This document shows, piece by piece, positions 1-9,400 of a stretch of 64,000 bases of DNA. The translations under genes were made by a program, and so were the position numbers. How positions within the stretch are numbered: position 1 is the first letter of the stretch; the number at the start of each line of letters is the position of its first letter. The stretch is from NCBI RefSeq assembly GCF_014084045.1, contig NZ_CP043732.1, forward strand, positions 2,356,001-2,420,000. Direction: 5' to 3'. The stretch is from Microbacterium esteraromaticum (GTDB lineage Bacteria; Actinomycetota; Actinomycetes; Actinomycetales; Microbacteriaceae). The notes below the pieces were generated by a model. That model had not been told where the DNA came from, made no database searches, and worked only from the letters and a program-made list of their open reading frames with translations.

Positions 1-62
1 GCAGGCACCCGAGGAGCGCACGTCACGGGCATCCGGCGCCGGCGCATCCCGCCGTGACGCGG

Positions 63-97
63 TCGAGGCCCCTCCCGCCGAGCAGGAGAGGCCTCGA
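63..97 (-). terminator. Hairpin downstream of the DEAD-box helicase gene
   Basis: Perfect 8-base inverted arms (63-70 and 90-97) enclose a 19-base loop that itself has short complementary CTCC/GGAG segments. It lies 15 bases past the helicase stop codon. There is no clear U-tract, as is common for actinobacterial terminators. Bases 1-62 show no gene I can support. Confidence 0.55.
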
Positions 98-111
98 TGA
101 GCTGACGCGGG

Positions 112-1632
112 TCAGGCGCCGCTGGGGGCCGCCCCGCCGCTGCGGCGGCGACGGCGGCGGCGCTGCGGCGCGGGCTTGCCGTCGCGGTGCTCGCTGGTCG
201 CGTCGCCGTCGTGCGTGCCCGCCCCGTCGGCGTCGCGATCCGCCGCGGGGGCCGCGTCGGCGTGTCCGGATTCCTGCTGCTCGGCGCCCTCGGCGAAGGT
301 CGAGCCGACCTTGTCGCCACCAGACCCGCGGCGACGGCGGCGACGGCGACGCGTGGTGCCCTCATCTGCGCCCTCGGCGGCGGCCTCAGCCGCCTTCTGC
401 GGCTGGCGCTGACGTCGCTCCGACGCCGGCTTCTCAGCCTTCGGCGCCGTCACCAGGCGTCCCTTGGTGCCCTCGGGAATGTCCAGATCCGTGAACAGGT
501 GCGGGCTCGACGAGTAGGTCTCGACGGGTTCGGGCTGCCCGAACTCGAGGGCGCGGTTGATGAGCGCCCACTTGTGCAGGTCCTCCCAGTCGACGAAGGT
601 GACCGCGATGCCGGTCTTGCCCGCGCGGCCGGTGCGCCCGGCGCGGTGCAGGTAGGTCTTCTCCTCGTCGGGGATGGTGTGGTTGATCACGTGCGTGACG
701 TCGTCGACGTCGATCCCGCGGGCGGCGACGTCGGTGGCGACCAGGACATCCCTCTTGCCGGCCTTGAACGCGGCCATCGAGCGCTCGCGCTGCTCCTGGC
801 CCATGTCGCCGTGCACGCCGCCCACGTTGAAGCCGCGGTCACCCAGCTCGTCGACGAGCTTCTGCGCCGCGCGCTTGGTGCGCGTGAAGATGACGGTCTT
901 GCCTCGCCCCTCGGCCTGCAGGATGCGCGCGATGATCTCGTCCTTGTCGAGCGAGTGCGCGCGGTAGACGATGTGCTTGATGTTCGCCTGCGTCAGTCCC
1001 TCGTCGGGGTCGTTGGCGCGGATGTGGATCGGGTTCGACATGAACCGGCGGGCCAGTGCGACGATCGGGCCCGGCATGGTCGCCGAGAACAGCTGCGTGT
1101 GACGCACGGCGGGAACCTTCGAGAAGATCTTCTCGATGTCGGCGAGGAAGCCCAGATCGAGCATCTTGTCGGCTTCGTCGAGCACGACCTCGGTCGCGTT
1201 CGACAGGTCGAGCAGACGCTGGTTGGCGAGGTCGATGAGGCGACCCGGTGTGCCGACCACGATCTGCGCGCCGGCCTTGAGCTGGTCGATCTGACCCTCG
1301 TAGGCCTTGCCGCCGTAGATCGCCACGACGCTCGTCGAGCGGTTCGAGGTGAGCAGGTCGATGTCTTCGTACACCTGCACGGCGAGCTCGCGCGTCGGCA
1401 CCACGATGAGCGCCTTGACCCCGGGCTCGGGGTCCTGACCCAGGCGCTGCACCACGGGGATGCCGAAGCCGAAGGTCTTGCCGGTGCCGGTCTTGGCCTG
1501 GCCGATGATGTCCTGGCCGGGAAGGCCGAGGGGAATGGTCTGCTCCTGGATGGGGAAGGCATCGACGATGCCCTTCGCGGCCAGCGCGTCGATGATGTCC
1601 TGATCGATTCCCAGATCAGCGAATGAAGTCAC
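112..1632 (-). CDS. DEAD-box ATP-dependent RNA helicase, RhlE-like
   Basis: ATP-dependent RNA helicase, expected to remodel structured RNA in ribosome assembly or mRNA decay. With the GTG start at 1632 it is 506 aa. Motifs run in the family order: AKTGTGKT (about residues 46-53), PTREL (79-83), GTPGR, DEAD (152-155), SAT (183-185), then VATDVAARGID and HRAGRTGR in the second RecA domain. The C-terminal 100 residues are low complexity with two Arg-rich blocks, typical of RNA-binding tails. The frame stays open to an ATG at 1719, but homologues begin close to the TSFADLGI segment, so 1632 is preferred. It diverges from the MiaE-like gene, an arrangement also found in mycobacteria. Confidence 0.93.
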   Translation of the reverse strand: MTSFADLGIDQDIIDALAAKGIVDAFPIQEQTIPLGLPGQDIIGQAKTGTGKTFGFGIPVVQRLGQDPEPGVKALIVVPTRELAVQVYEDIDLLTSNRSTSVVAIYGGKAYEGQIDQLKAGAQIVVGTPGRLIDLANQRLLDLSNATEVVLDEADKMLDLGFLADIEKIFSKVPAVRHTQLFSATMPGPIVALARRFMSNPIHIRANDPDEGLTQANIKHIVYRAHSLDKDEIIARILQAEGRGKTVIFTRTKRAAQKLVDELGDRGFNVGGVHGDMGQEQRERSMAAFKAGKRDVLVATDVAARGIDVDDVTHVINHTIPDEEKTYLHRAGRTGRAGKTGIAVTFVDWEDLHKWALINRALEFGQPEPVETYSSSPHLFTDLDIPEGTKGRLVTAPKAEKPASERRQRQPQKAAEAAAEGADEGTTRRRRRRRRGSGGDKVGSTFAEGAEQQESGHADAAPAADRDADGAGTHDGDATSEHRDGKPAPQRRRRRRRSGGAAPSGA

Positions 1633-1784
1633 AGTGTTCTCTTGCCTGTCCGGCGCGAGCGCGGCGTGTGCCACGCGGGGCGCCTCGTCTTGGATCCACG
1701 CCGTCTCAGTGAATGCCACAGGCGCGGGGCCCTGCTCCGATGGCAGGACGGGACAAGCCTACCGGAGGACAGCCTCCGGCCCAG

Positions 1785-1790
1785 TAGTCT
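1785..1790 (+). promoter_or_regulatory. -10-like TAGTCT, leaderless start of the MiaE-like gene
   Basis: TAGTCT ends 6 bases before the GTG at 1797, so transcription would begin at or next to the start codon. The hexamer lies between complementary GCCCAG (1779-1784) and CTGGGC (1789-1794). A second small hairpin (1762-1779) lies just upstream. No -35 was recognised. Confidence 0.5.
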
Positions 1791-1796
1791 GGGCGG

Positions 1797-2507
1797 GTGG
1801 TCAACTGGTTCTGGAAGCGCAAGCCGCAGCGGCGCACCCTGAAACTGCGCAGTCGCGGTGAGGCGGGGGACACCACCCGCGTCGACTTCGCAGAGCTCGC
1901 GCCAGAGCTGAACCGCTTCCTGGGTCAGGCCGCCTACCTGCAGCTCAGCTACTTCGAGACGCTCAGCCGCGGCATCAGGGGCACGCAGGAGCTCGCCCGC
2001 AAGGAGGCGCTGTCCCGCGCCGCGGGCGCCGCCCTCGACAAGCACCGCGCCATCGTGCAGGTAATCGCCGAGCGCGGCGACGACCCGACCCAGGTGATGC
2101 TGCCGTTCCGCGAGAACCTCGACGAGTTCCGGCGCAAGACCATCGGCGAGCGGCAGGAGGAGACGCTGCTGGCGGTGTACCTGACGGCCGGCATGCTCGA
2201 CGACTTCTACCTCGCACTGGCGGGCAGCTACGGCGAGACGGGGGAGCGGGTGGCCGCGATCCTCCGCCAGGACGACCGCGGAGGCGAGATCGTCTCGATC
2301 ATCCAGCAGACGATCGAGAGCGACGACGAGTGGCGCTCGCTGCTGTCGATGTGGGGGCGTCGCCTCGTCGGCGACACCCTTCTGGTCTGCCGTGACGCGC
2401 TGCGCCCGGATCGCCTGGTCGCAGACGACCAGCGGATCGAGCCGGTGTACACCGAGCTGATGGGCGCCCATGCGCGGCGGATGGATGCCATGGGGCTCGC
2501 GTCGTAG
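1797..2507 (+). CDS. Ferritin-like fold protein, MiaE-like (MiaE_2 family)
   Basis: A 236-aa mostly helical protein with Glu/His-rich helices (for example the LQLSYFETLSRG and EETLLAVYLTAGMLDDFY segments) that resembles the actinobacterial ferritin-like family related to tRNA 2-methylthio-ribosylzeatin hydroxylase MiaE. In such folds carboxylates and histidines bind a di-iron centre. I cannot confirm the full ligand set, so hydroxylase activity is only a family inference. GTG start, with a -10-like element 6 bases upstream. Its position next to the DEAD-box helicase is conserved in actinobacteria (Rv3210c/Rv3211 in M. tuberculosis, from memory). Confidence 0.8.
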   Translation: MVNWFWKRKPQRRTLKLRSRGEAGDTTRVDFAELAPELNRFLGQAAYLQLSYFETLSRGIRGTQELARKEALSRAAGAALDKHRAIVQVIAERGDDPTQVMLPFRENLDEFRRKTIGERQEETLLAVYLTAGMLDDFYLALAGSYGETGERVAAILRQDDRGGEIVSIIQQTIESDDEWRSLLSMWGRRLVGDTLLVCRDALRPDRLVADDQRIEPVYTELMGAHARRMDAMGLAS

Positions 2508-2576
2508 CATCCGGACCGCGCCGCGCGTCGATGCCGACGCGGGATGGCCCTCGGAACGCCCAGGACGCGAAGGGCC

Positions 2577-2864
2577 TCAGATTCCGAGCGACTGCTTCTC
2601 GGCTGCGTCCCGGCGGGTGCGCTGCGCCGTGAGTGCAGCGGTGGATGCCGCCGCCAGGCCCAGACCCGCGCCGATGCTCACCACCCAGAGCCACACGTCG
2701 CCCTCGCCGGCACCCATCCACTGCATGATCGTGTAGACGGCGGCCGTCGTGGCGGTCGCGACGGCAGGGGTCACCGCGACGCCGCGCAGCTCGCGCCGGG
2801 GCATGCCGAAGTGCAGGGCCACACCGAGCGAGCACGCCGCGATGAGGGCGAGCAGGATGTACAT
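2577..2864 (-). CDS. Small membrane protein, three predicted helices, unknown function
   Basis: A 95-aa protein with three hydrophobic segments: the N-terminal LLALIAACSLGVALHF, a middle alanine-rich stretch ending near VYTIMQWMG, and VWLWVVSIGAGLGLAAAST. The C-terminal tail is charged (about 16 residues). I do not recognise a family. Its ATG lies 1 base past the DUF3107 stop, so the two are almost certainly co-transcribed. It ends converging on the MiaE-like gene. Confidence 0.75.
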   Translation of the reverse strand: MYILLALIAACSLGVALHFGMPRRELRGVAVTPAVATATTAAVYTIMQWMGAGEGDVWLWVVSIGAGLGLAAASTAALTAQRTRRDAAEKQSLGI

Positions 2865-2865
2865 G

Positions 2866-3090
2866 TCAGGCCACGAAGCCGACGCGGCGCGACTCCTCGG
2901 TGCCCAGCTCGATGTAGGCGAGGTTGGCGGTCGGCACGATGTACGAGCTGCCCTTGGCGTCGGTGAGGCTGATGTGGCTGGCGTTCTGCTCGAGAGCCGA
3001 GGTCACCTGGGCGCGCACCTCGTCGGCGCTGCTGGACGTGTCGAAGCTCAGCTCACGACCGGTGTTGATGATGCCGATGCGGATTTCCAC
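2866..3090 (-). CDS. DUF3107 family protein
   Basis: A 74-aa protein that matches the short actinobacterial DUF3107 family: an N-terminal EIRIGIINTGREL strand, a central helix (SADEVRAQVTSALEQ) and a C-terminal strand containing IPTANLAYIELG-like sequence, here IVPTANLAYIELG. Function unknown. GTG start at 3090 with a good AGGAG site 5 bases upstream and a -10-like TAGAGT at 3122-3127. Homologues sit beside adnAB in many actinobacteria (Rv3208A in M. tuberculosis, from memory). Confidence 0.85.
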   Translation of the reverse strand: MEIRIGIINTGRELSFDTSSSADEVRAQVTSALEQNASHISLTDAKGSSYIVPTANLAYIELGTEESRRVGFVA

Positions 3091-3121
3091 GCGATCTCCT
3101 CAGGTTGGGCGAACATCGGCA

Positions 3122-3127
3122 ACTCTA
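3122..3127 (-). promoter_or_regulatory. -10-like TAGAGT for the DUF3107 gene
   Basis: Reads TAGAGT on the minus strand, 31 bases before the GTG. It predicts a leader of about 25 bases that carries the AGGAG ribosome site, in contrast to the leaderless pattern seen elsewhere. Confidence 0.4.
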
Positions 3128-3216
3128 CCCGGTGGCGATCGGCCGGGTCCGGGGCGCGGCGCGGATTTCGCCGTGGGCGCACACGAGCCCCGCGCGCGCG
3201 TGTCGGTCGCCGGTTA

Positions 3217-3222
3217 TAGCGT
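3217..3222 (+). promoter_or_regulatory. -10-like TAGCGT upstream of adnA
   Basis: TAGCGT is followed by a 7-base spacer (GGAGGGC) and the ATG at 3230. The spacer could serve as a very close ribosome site, but the geometry fits leaderless initiation. Confidence 0.4.
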
Positions 3223-3229
3223 GGAGGGC

Positions 3230-6200
3230 ATGTCACCGGATGCCGCCCAGCTCGCCGTCGTGCACGCCGATGCCACGGCATCCGGCGTCATCATCGGCGC
3301 ACCGGGCACGGGCAAGACGACCACCCTGATCGAGCGCGTGGTGCATCTGCTCGCCACCGGGGTCTCCGCCGACGAGGTGCTCGTGCTCACCCCCAGCCGC
3401 CAGGCCGCCACGGCGCTGCGCGATCGCATCGGCGTGCTCATCGACCAGGCGACCCCAGGGCCGCTGGCTCGCTCGCTCGGATCGTTCGCCTTCCAGCTCG
3501 TGCGCGGTGTGATGGTGCACGAGGGGCACGAGCCGCCGGCTCTGCTGACCGGCGCCGATCAGGACCGCATCCTCGCCGACCTCCTGGCGGGCGATGCGGA
3601 AGACGGAGTGCGTCGCTGGCCGGACTCGCTGAGCCCTGCGGTGCGTGCGTCGAAGGGATTCCGCTCCGAGCTGCGTGCATTCCTCGCGGAATGCACCGAG
3701 CTCGGCATCCGGCCCGGCGAGCTCGCCGCGTCCGGACGGGAGGTCTGGCGGGCCGCCGACGACTTCCTCGGCGAGTACCGCGAGGTGATGGGCGGCATGC
3801 GCACCGCACACCGGGATGTGCCTGAGCTGCTCGCCGAGGCGACGTCGATCCTGCACACCGCGGAGCCGGCCGCACTCGGCCCGCTCGCCCGGCTGCGCGT
3901 CGTGCTGATCGACGATGCGCAGGAGCTCACGCGAGGCGGCGTGCGCCTGGTGCGCGCGCTGCGGTCGCGGGGCGTCGCGGTGCTCGCGTTCGGCGACCCG
4001 GACATCTCATCCGGCGCGTTCCGCGGGGCCAGCGCGCAACTGTTCGCCGAGCTCGCCCAGGTGCTGGCCGACGTGCACGTGCTCGATGGCGCACACCGCC
4101 AGAGCCCGGCGCTGACGGCGCTGACCCGCACCGTCACCCAGGCCATCGGCGTCGCGGGGCGCGTCGACCACCGTCGCGCTCCCGAGGAGACCGACGGCGA
4201 GGGCGTGCGCACGATGATCGCACCATCGCCCCACGAAGAGGTCGATCGCATCGCAGGGGTGCTGCGTGACTGGCACCTCAGCGATGGGATCCCGTGGAGC
4301 CGTCTGGCGGTCATCGCACACGACACGCGCCAGATCGTCATGCTCGAGGCCGAGCTCGCGGCGCGCGAGGTGCCCACCAGGGCGGCGGGAGTGCCCCGGC
4401 CGCTCGGCAGCGAGGGCATCGTGCGCGAGATCGTCGAGATCGTGCGGCTCGGGCTCATGCCGGCCGACGAGCGCCCGTCGGACCTGCTCGCCGAGGCGCT
4501 CACCTCGCCGTTCGGCGGTCTCGACGCTGTCGGACTCCGCCGACTCCGTGCCCGGCTGCGCCACGTCGAGCTCGAGCAGGGAGGATCGACGCCGGCCCGC
4601 GAGCTGCTGCGCGAGGCGATGCAGTTCCCGCACCTGTTCGATCGGGTCGACGCGCCCGAGGCCCGCGTCGCCCAGCGGTTCGCCGAGACGCTCCGCATGC
4701 TCCACGACGAGGGTGCGGCCGGCCGCACCGTGCACGAACTGCTCTGGACGGTGTGGGATCGGGCGCGCTCGATCGGCGGCGGGTCGCTGCAGGCCGGTTG
4801 GCGCGCGGCCGCCGACCAGCCAGGCGGAGCCGAGATCTCGCGGTCGCTCGACAGTCTGGTCGCGCTGTTCGACGCCGCGAAGCGGTTCGTCGAGCGCTCG
4901 CCTCAGGAGAGGCCGGCTCTCTTCATCCGCGACATCCTCGACAGCGAGGTGCCGGAGGACACCCTCTCGACGCCCGATCGACCAGGGCTGGTGACGCTGC
5001 TGACACCGGCCACCGCGCTCGGCACCGAGTTCGACGCGGTGGTCGTCGCGGGGGTGCAGGACGGCATCTGGCCGAACGTTCGCCTTCGTGGCGGGATGCT
5101 GGAGACGTGGCGCCTGGCCGAGGCGATCTCCGCGGCGCGGTCAGGCGAGCCGGAGACCGTTCCCGGTCTGCTCGACCGGCGCAGGGCGGCGCTTCACGAC
5201 GAGCTGCGGCTGTTCGTGCGGGCGATCTCGCGCGCCAGCAGCAGGCTGGTCGTCTCGGCCGTCGATGACGACGATCTGACGCCGAGCCCGTTCTTCTCGT
5301 TCCTGCCTGCTCCGCCGCCGGCCGAGGAGGACGAACTGCGCTTCGCCCATCCGCTGACCCTGCGGGGGCTGGTGGCTCGCCACCGCCGCACTCTGACGAC
5401 CTCGGCCGACCCGTCGGATCGTGCGTTCGCTGCGGGGCAGCTGCGGATCCTCGCCGACGAGGGCGTGCCGGGTGCGCACGTCGACGACTGGTACGGCGTG
5501 ACCGAGACCACGACCACGGCGCCGCTCAGAGATCTGCAGCTCGCGCCGGTGCGCGTCTCGCCTTCGCGGCTCGAGGCTTTCGAGGAGTGCGGTCTGAACT
5601 GGGTCGTGTCGTCGCTCGGCGGCGACACCGTGATGCCTCCGTCCGCCGGCATCGGCACCATCGTGCACGAGGTGATGGAGAGGGTCCCCGATGGCGACCC
5701 GGACGCGATGCGGGCGATCATCGACGAGCACTGGCCCGAGCTCGACTTCGAGACGGCGTGGATCGGGCGCAAGGAGCGACGCCGCGCCGATCTGTATCTG
5801 GAACGACTGCGCGCCTATCTCGGCGAGGTGTCGCGCGACGGCGGCCGCGTGGTGGGGGCCGAGGCCGCGTTCCGCTTCGAGGTCGACCTCGAGCACGGGG
5901 AGGTCAGGCGAGCCGAAGACGAGAGCACCGACACCGACGGCATCCGGCCGCGTGCGCTGATCAGCGGGGTCATCGACCGGATCGAGGTGTATCCAGCGGG
6001 CGCCGGCGAGCACGCGGACGCCCGAGGGCAGAGATGGGAGCGCATGAGCGGTGATGACGGCGAACGGGTCGTGGTGGTCGATCTGAAGACCGGCAAGTAC
6101 GAGCCCGACACCGAGACGAACGTGCGCGAGCACGCCCAGCTCGCCGCGTACCAGATCGCCGTGCAGGAGGGTCTTCTCGAGGGCGCACCTTCGACGGGTC

Positions 6201-6436
6201 TCGCCGGTGCGCGCCTGGTCATCGTCTCCAAGACTGTCGGCAGGGCCCCCTACCGCGTCGCCCACCAGCACACGCTCGGCGACGAGGCGCGCGCGGCGTT
6301 CCTGCGGCGCGTGACCGTCGCCGGCCGGGGGATGGCTGCCAGCAGCTTCACCGCGCAGGTCGAAGCGCACTGCGCCGACACCCAGGTGCGGGTCACTCCG
6401 TGTCACATCCACACCGTCCCGGCGGTGAGCTCGTGA
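3230..6436 (+). CDS. adnA: AdnA-like subunit: UvrD/RecB-type helicase with C-terminal nuclease
   Basis: First subunit of the actinobacterial AdnAB helicase-nuclease, which resects double-strand breaks. 1068 aa from ATG 3230. Walker A is GAPGTGKT (23-30). Motif II reads IDDAQE (227-232) rather than the usual DEYQD, consistent with the weaker motor role known for AdnA. The C-terminal PD-(D/E)XK nuclease shows SGVIDRIEV followed by VDLKTGK (about 950-956; D951, K953) and a downstream QLAAYQ motif. The frame is open further upstream to 2924, but that part overlaps the DUF3107 gene and its promoter. The stop overlaps the GTG of adnB, indicating coupled translation. Confidence 0.88.
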   Translation: MSPDAAQLAVVHADATASGVIIGAPGTGKTTTLIERVVHLLATGVSADEVLVLTPSRQAATALRDRIGVLIDQATPGPLARSLGSFAFQLVRGVMVHEGHEPPALLTGADQDRILADLLAGDAEDGVRRWPDSLSPAVRASKGFRSELRAFLAECTELGIRPGELAASGREVWRAADDFLGEYREVMGGMRTAHRDVPELLAEATSILHTAEPAALGPLARLRVVLIDDAQELTRGGVRLVRALRSRGVAVLAFGDPDISSGAFRGASAQLFAELAQVLADVHVLDGAHRQSPALTALTRTVTQAIGVAGRVDHRRAPEETDGEGVRTMIAPSPHEEVDRIAGVLRDWHLSDGIPWSRLAVIAHDTRQIVMLEAELAAREVPTRAAGVPRPLGSEGIVREIVEIVRLGLMPADERPSDLLAEALTSPFGGLDAVGLRRLRARLRHVELEQGGSTPARELLREAMQFPHLFDRVDAPEARVAQRFAETLRMLHDEGAAGRTVHELLWTVWDRARSIGGGSLQAGWRAAADQPGGAEISRSLDSLVALFDAAKRFVERSPQERPALFIRDILDSEVPEDTLSTPDRPGLVTLLTPATALGTEFDAVVVAGVQDGIWPNVRLRGGMLETWRLAEAISAARSGEPETVPGLLDRRRAALHDELRLFVRAISRASSRLVVSAVDDDDLTPSPFFSFLPAPPPAEEDELRFAHPLTLRGLVARHRRTLTTSADPSDRAFAAGQLRILADEGVPGAHVDDWYGVTETTTTAPLRDLQLAPVRVSPSRLEAFEECGLNWVVSSLGGDTVMPPSAGIGTIVHEVMERVPDGDPDAMRAIIDEHWPELDFETAWIGRKERRRADLYLERLRAYLGEVSRDGGRVVGAEAAFRFEVDLEHGEVRRAEDESTDTDGIRPRALISGVIDRIEVYPAGAGEHADARGQRWERMSGDDGERVVVVDLKTGKYEPDTETNVREHAQLAAYQIAVQEGLLEGAPSTGLAGARLVIVSKTVGRAPYRVAHQHTLGDEARAAFLRRVTVAGRGMAASSFTAQVEAHCADTQVRVTPCHIHTVPAVSS

Positions 6437-9400
6437 CGATGCTCGACTCCACCGCGGTCTCGGCCGCGACGATCTCCGCCGAGACCATCGCGCTCGCGCT
6501 TGGGCTCCCGGTCCCGACCCAGGCGCAGCAGCGCGTCATCGAGGCTCCGCCTACTCCCGCGCTGGTCGTCGCCGGGGCCGGCAGCGGCAAGACCGAGACG
6601 ATGTCCGCGCGCGTGGTGTGGCTCGTGGCGAACGGGCGGGTGCGCCCAGACGAGGTGCTCGGCCTGACGTTCACGCGCAAGGCCGCGGGTGAGCTGGCCG
6701 AGCGCATCGGCATCCGGCTCGAGATGATCGACCAGTTCTCCCGCCGCGGCCTGCTGCCGCACCTCGCCGAGCTCGTCGCCGACGATGCGCTGCGACGCAT
6801 CCACGTCGCCGCGCAGGGAGGCCAGCGCGATGCCGTTCGCGTGCAGGTGCTCGACGAGCTCGCCGAGCGCTTCGGCACCGGCTGGGATCCGCGCACGCCG
6901 CGCTCGGCTGAGGATCTGCTGATCCGGCCGAAGGTGTCGACGTACAACGCCTTCGCCGACAGCATTGTGCGCGAGCACGCCGCGCGCATCGGACGCGACC
7001 CCGAGGCCGCCATGCTCAGCCAGTCCGCGTCGTGGCTCATCGCGCGCGCCGTCGTGCTGCGGGCCGACATCCCCGAGCTCGAGGAGATCGACCGCTCGCT
7101 CGGCGGCGTCATCGACGCAGTGCAGAAGCTCGCGGCCGAGGTGCTCGATCACCGTGTCGACCTCGACGCGGTCGAGCGCATCGCCGCGGAGCAGGCCGAC
7201 GCCTTCGAGCCGTACCGCACCAACCGCGATGTCGACACGGCAGCGATCAACCTGCGCAGCATTCCCGTGCTCACCCGTCTCGTGCGCGACTACATGGCCG
7301 AGAAGCAGCGACGTGGCGTGCTCGACTTCGCCGATCAGGTCGGCGGTGCCTTCGACATCGTCGAGAACGCCCCCGACGTGCGGGGCGATCTGCGTGAGCA
7401 GCATCGCGTCGTGCTGCTCGACGAGTACCAGGACACCTCGGTCATCCAGACCCGGTTCCTCGCCGCCCTGTTCCGAGACAGCGCGGTGATGGCCGTCGGC
7501 GACCCGCATCAGTCGATCTACGGCTGGCGTGGCGCGAGCGCCGACAACCTGTACGCATTCAGCCGTGCGTTCGCGCACGACGCGCCCGCCACCACGTACA
7601 GCCTGATGACGAGCTGGCGCAACGACACGCGCATCCTCGACGTCGCCAACCGCGTGCTCGAGCCGCTCGCGCGGCCAGGGCTCGACATGCCGGCGCTGGA
7701 CCCCAGGCCCGGAGCAGGACAGGGTCGCGTGGAGGTGGTCTTCGCGCACACGGTCGATGACGAGGCCCAGCAGGTCGCCGAGTGGTTCGCGGTGCGCAGA
7801 CGCGAGCATGACGAAGCGGGTTCGGATCGTGCGCACACCGGCGCCATCCTGTTCCGCTCCAAGCGGCACATGCAGACGTTCGCCGCCGCGCTCGCGCGGA
7901 ACGGCATCCCGCACCGCATCCTCGGGCTGGGCGGTCTGCTCTCGACCCCGGAGGTGGTCGACGTCGTCTCGATGCTGCGGGTCATCCACGACCCGACGGC
8001 CGGATCCGCCCTCATCCGTCTGCTCGTGGGCCCCCGGTTCGCCATCGGCGTCGCCGACATGGCGGCGCTGTACGATCTCGCCGCAGCGCTCGCCGGACGC
8101 GACGCCGATCTCGCCCCCCTCGCCGATGAGGTGCAGCAGCGCCTGCGTTCATCTCGCGGCGCCGATGAGGCCGTGTCGATCGTCGATGCCGTCGACTTCC
8201 TGCGGACGGCTCCCGACGGCTACCGTCTGCTCTCGGCGATCAGCCCCGAGGGGCGCCGTCGACTGCGAGCAGCGGGGGAGATCCTCGAACGGCTGCGACG
8301 CTCGGCCGGCCTGCCCATCCCCGAGCTGATCCGCCTGATCGAGCTCGAGCTGCGCCTCGACATCGAGCTGGCCGCCAACGAGTCCCGAGGACCTGCACGG
8401 ATCGCCTCCACTCAGCTGCGCGCCTTCGCCGACGAGGTGCGCGCGTTCCTCAGCGCCGACGACCGCGGCACGATCGGCAGTCTGCTCGCGTGGCTCGACA
8501 AGGCCGAGAGCACGGACGAGCTCATGCCCAGGCCCGAGCCGCCCGAGCCCGGCGTCGTTCAGCTGCTCACGATCCACGGCTCCAAGGGACTCGAGTGGGA
8601 CGCTGTGGCCGTCGTGCGCCTCGTAGACGGCGAGCTGCCAGGACGTCCTCAGGACACCTCGGGCTGGTTCGGCTTCGGCGTGGTGCCGTTCGCACTGCGC
8701 GGCGACCGCGGTGCCCTGCCGGTGTTCCGCTGGGATCCGAAGGCCGAGATGGATGCCGCCGGCGACGTGCCCGCGAAGCGGCACAAGGCCGCACTCGACG
8801 CCCTCGCCGCCGGGGTGACGAAGGCGTTCCCGCATGGCGGTGCGCTGCGTCGCTTCAAGAACGAGTACCGCGACTACCAGCAGCAGGAGGAGCGCCGTCT
8901 CGCCTATGTGGCGTTCACCCGCGCCCGTCGGGACCTGCTGCTCTCGGGCGCGCACTGGGCCGGGCAGGTCAAGCCGCGTCAGGCGAGCCCGTACCTTCGC
9001 GACGCGATCGAGGTGCTCGGCCTCGACCCGATCGCCGACGTGGATCCCGACGAGAACCCGTACGAAGGCGCCGGCATGACCCGATCGTGGCCGATGGATG
9101 CCCTGGGCGACCGCCGCGCTCGCGTCACCGTCGCCGAGCACGAGGCTCGCGCCGCCCTCGCACTGCCAGATCCTCCCGAGCCGACGGCGCAGCTGCAGCG
9201 GCTGCTCGTCGAGCGCGCCGAACGGCAGCAGGGCGTCATCGGCGATGCCCCGACGCGCGTACCGGCATCGCGGTTCAAGGACTGGGTCACCGACTACCGC
9301 GGGACCCTGCGCGATCTTGGACGTCCGATGCCCGAGCGTCCCTATACCCAGACCCGCATCGGCACGCTGTTCCACGCCTGGGTCGAACATCGCTCAGGGC

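Noticed and set aside
187..1626. 479-codon plus-strand frame opposite the DEAD-box helicase
   Set aside because: Mirror of helicase codons; no promoter or ribosome site and no motif.
2546..2576. GGCCCT...AGGGCC inverted repeat between the MiaE-like gene and the small membrane protein gene
   Set aside because: Only six base pairs around a 19-base loop; too weak to call a terminator in this GC-rich DNA.
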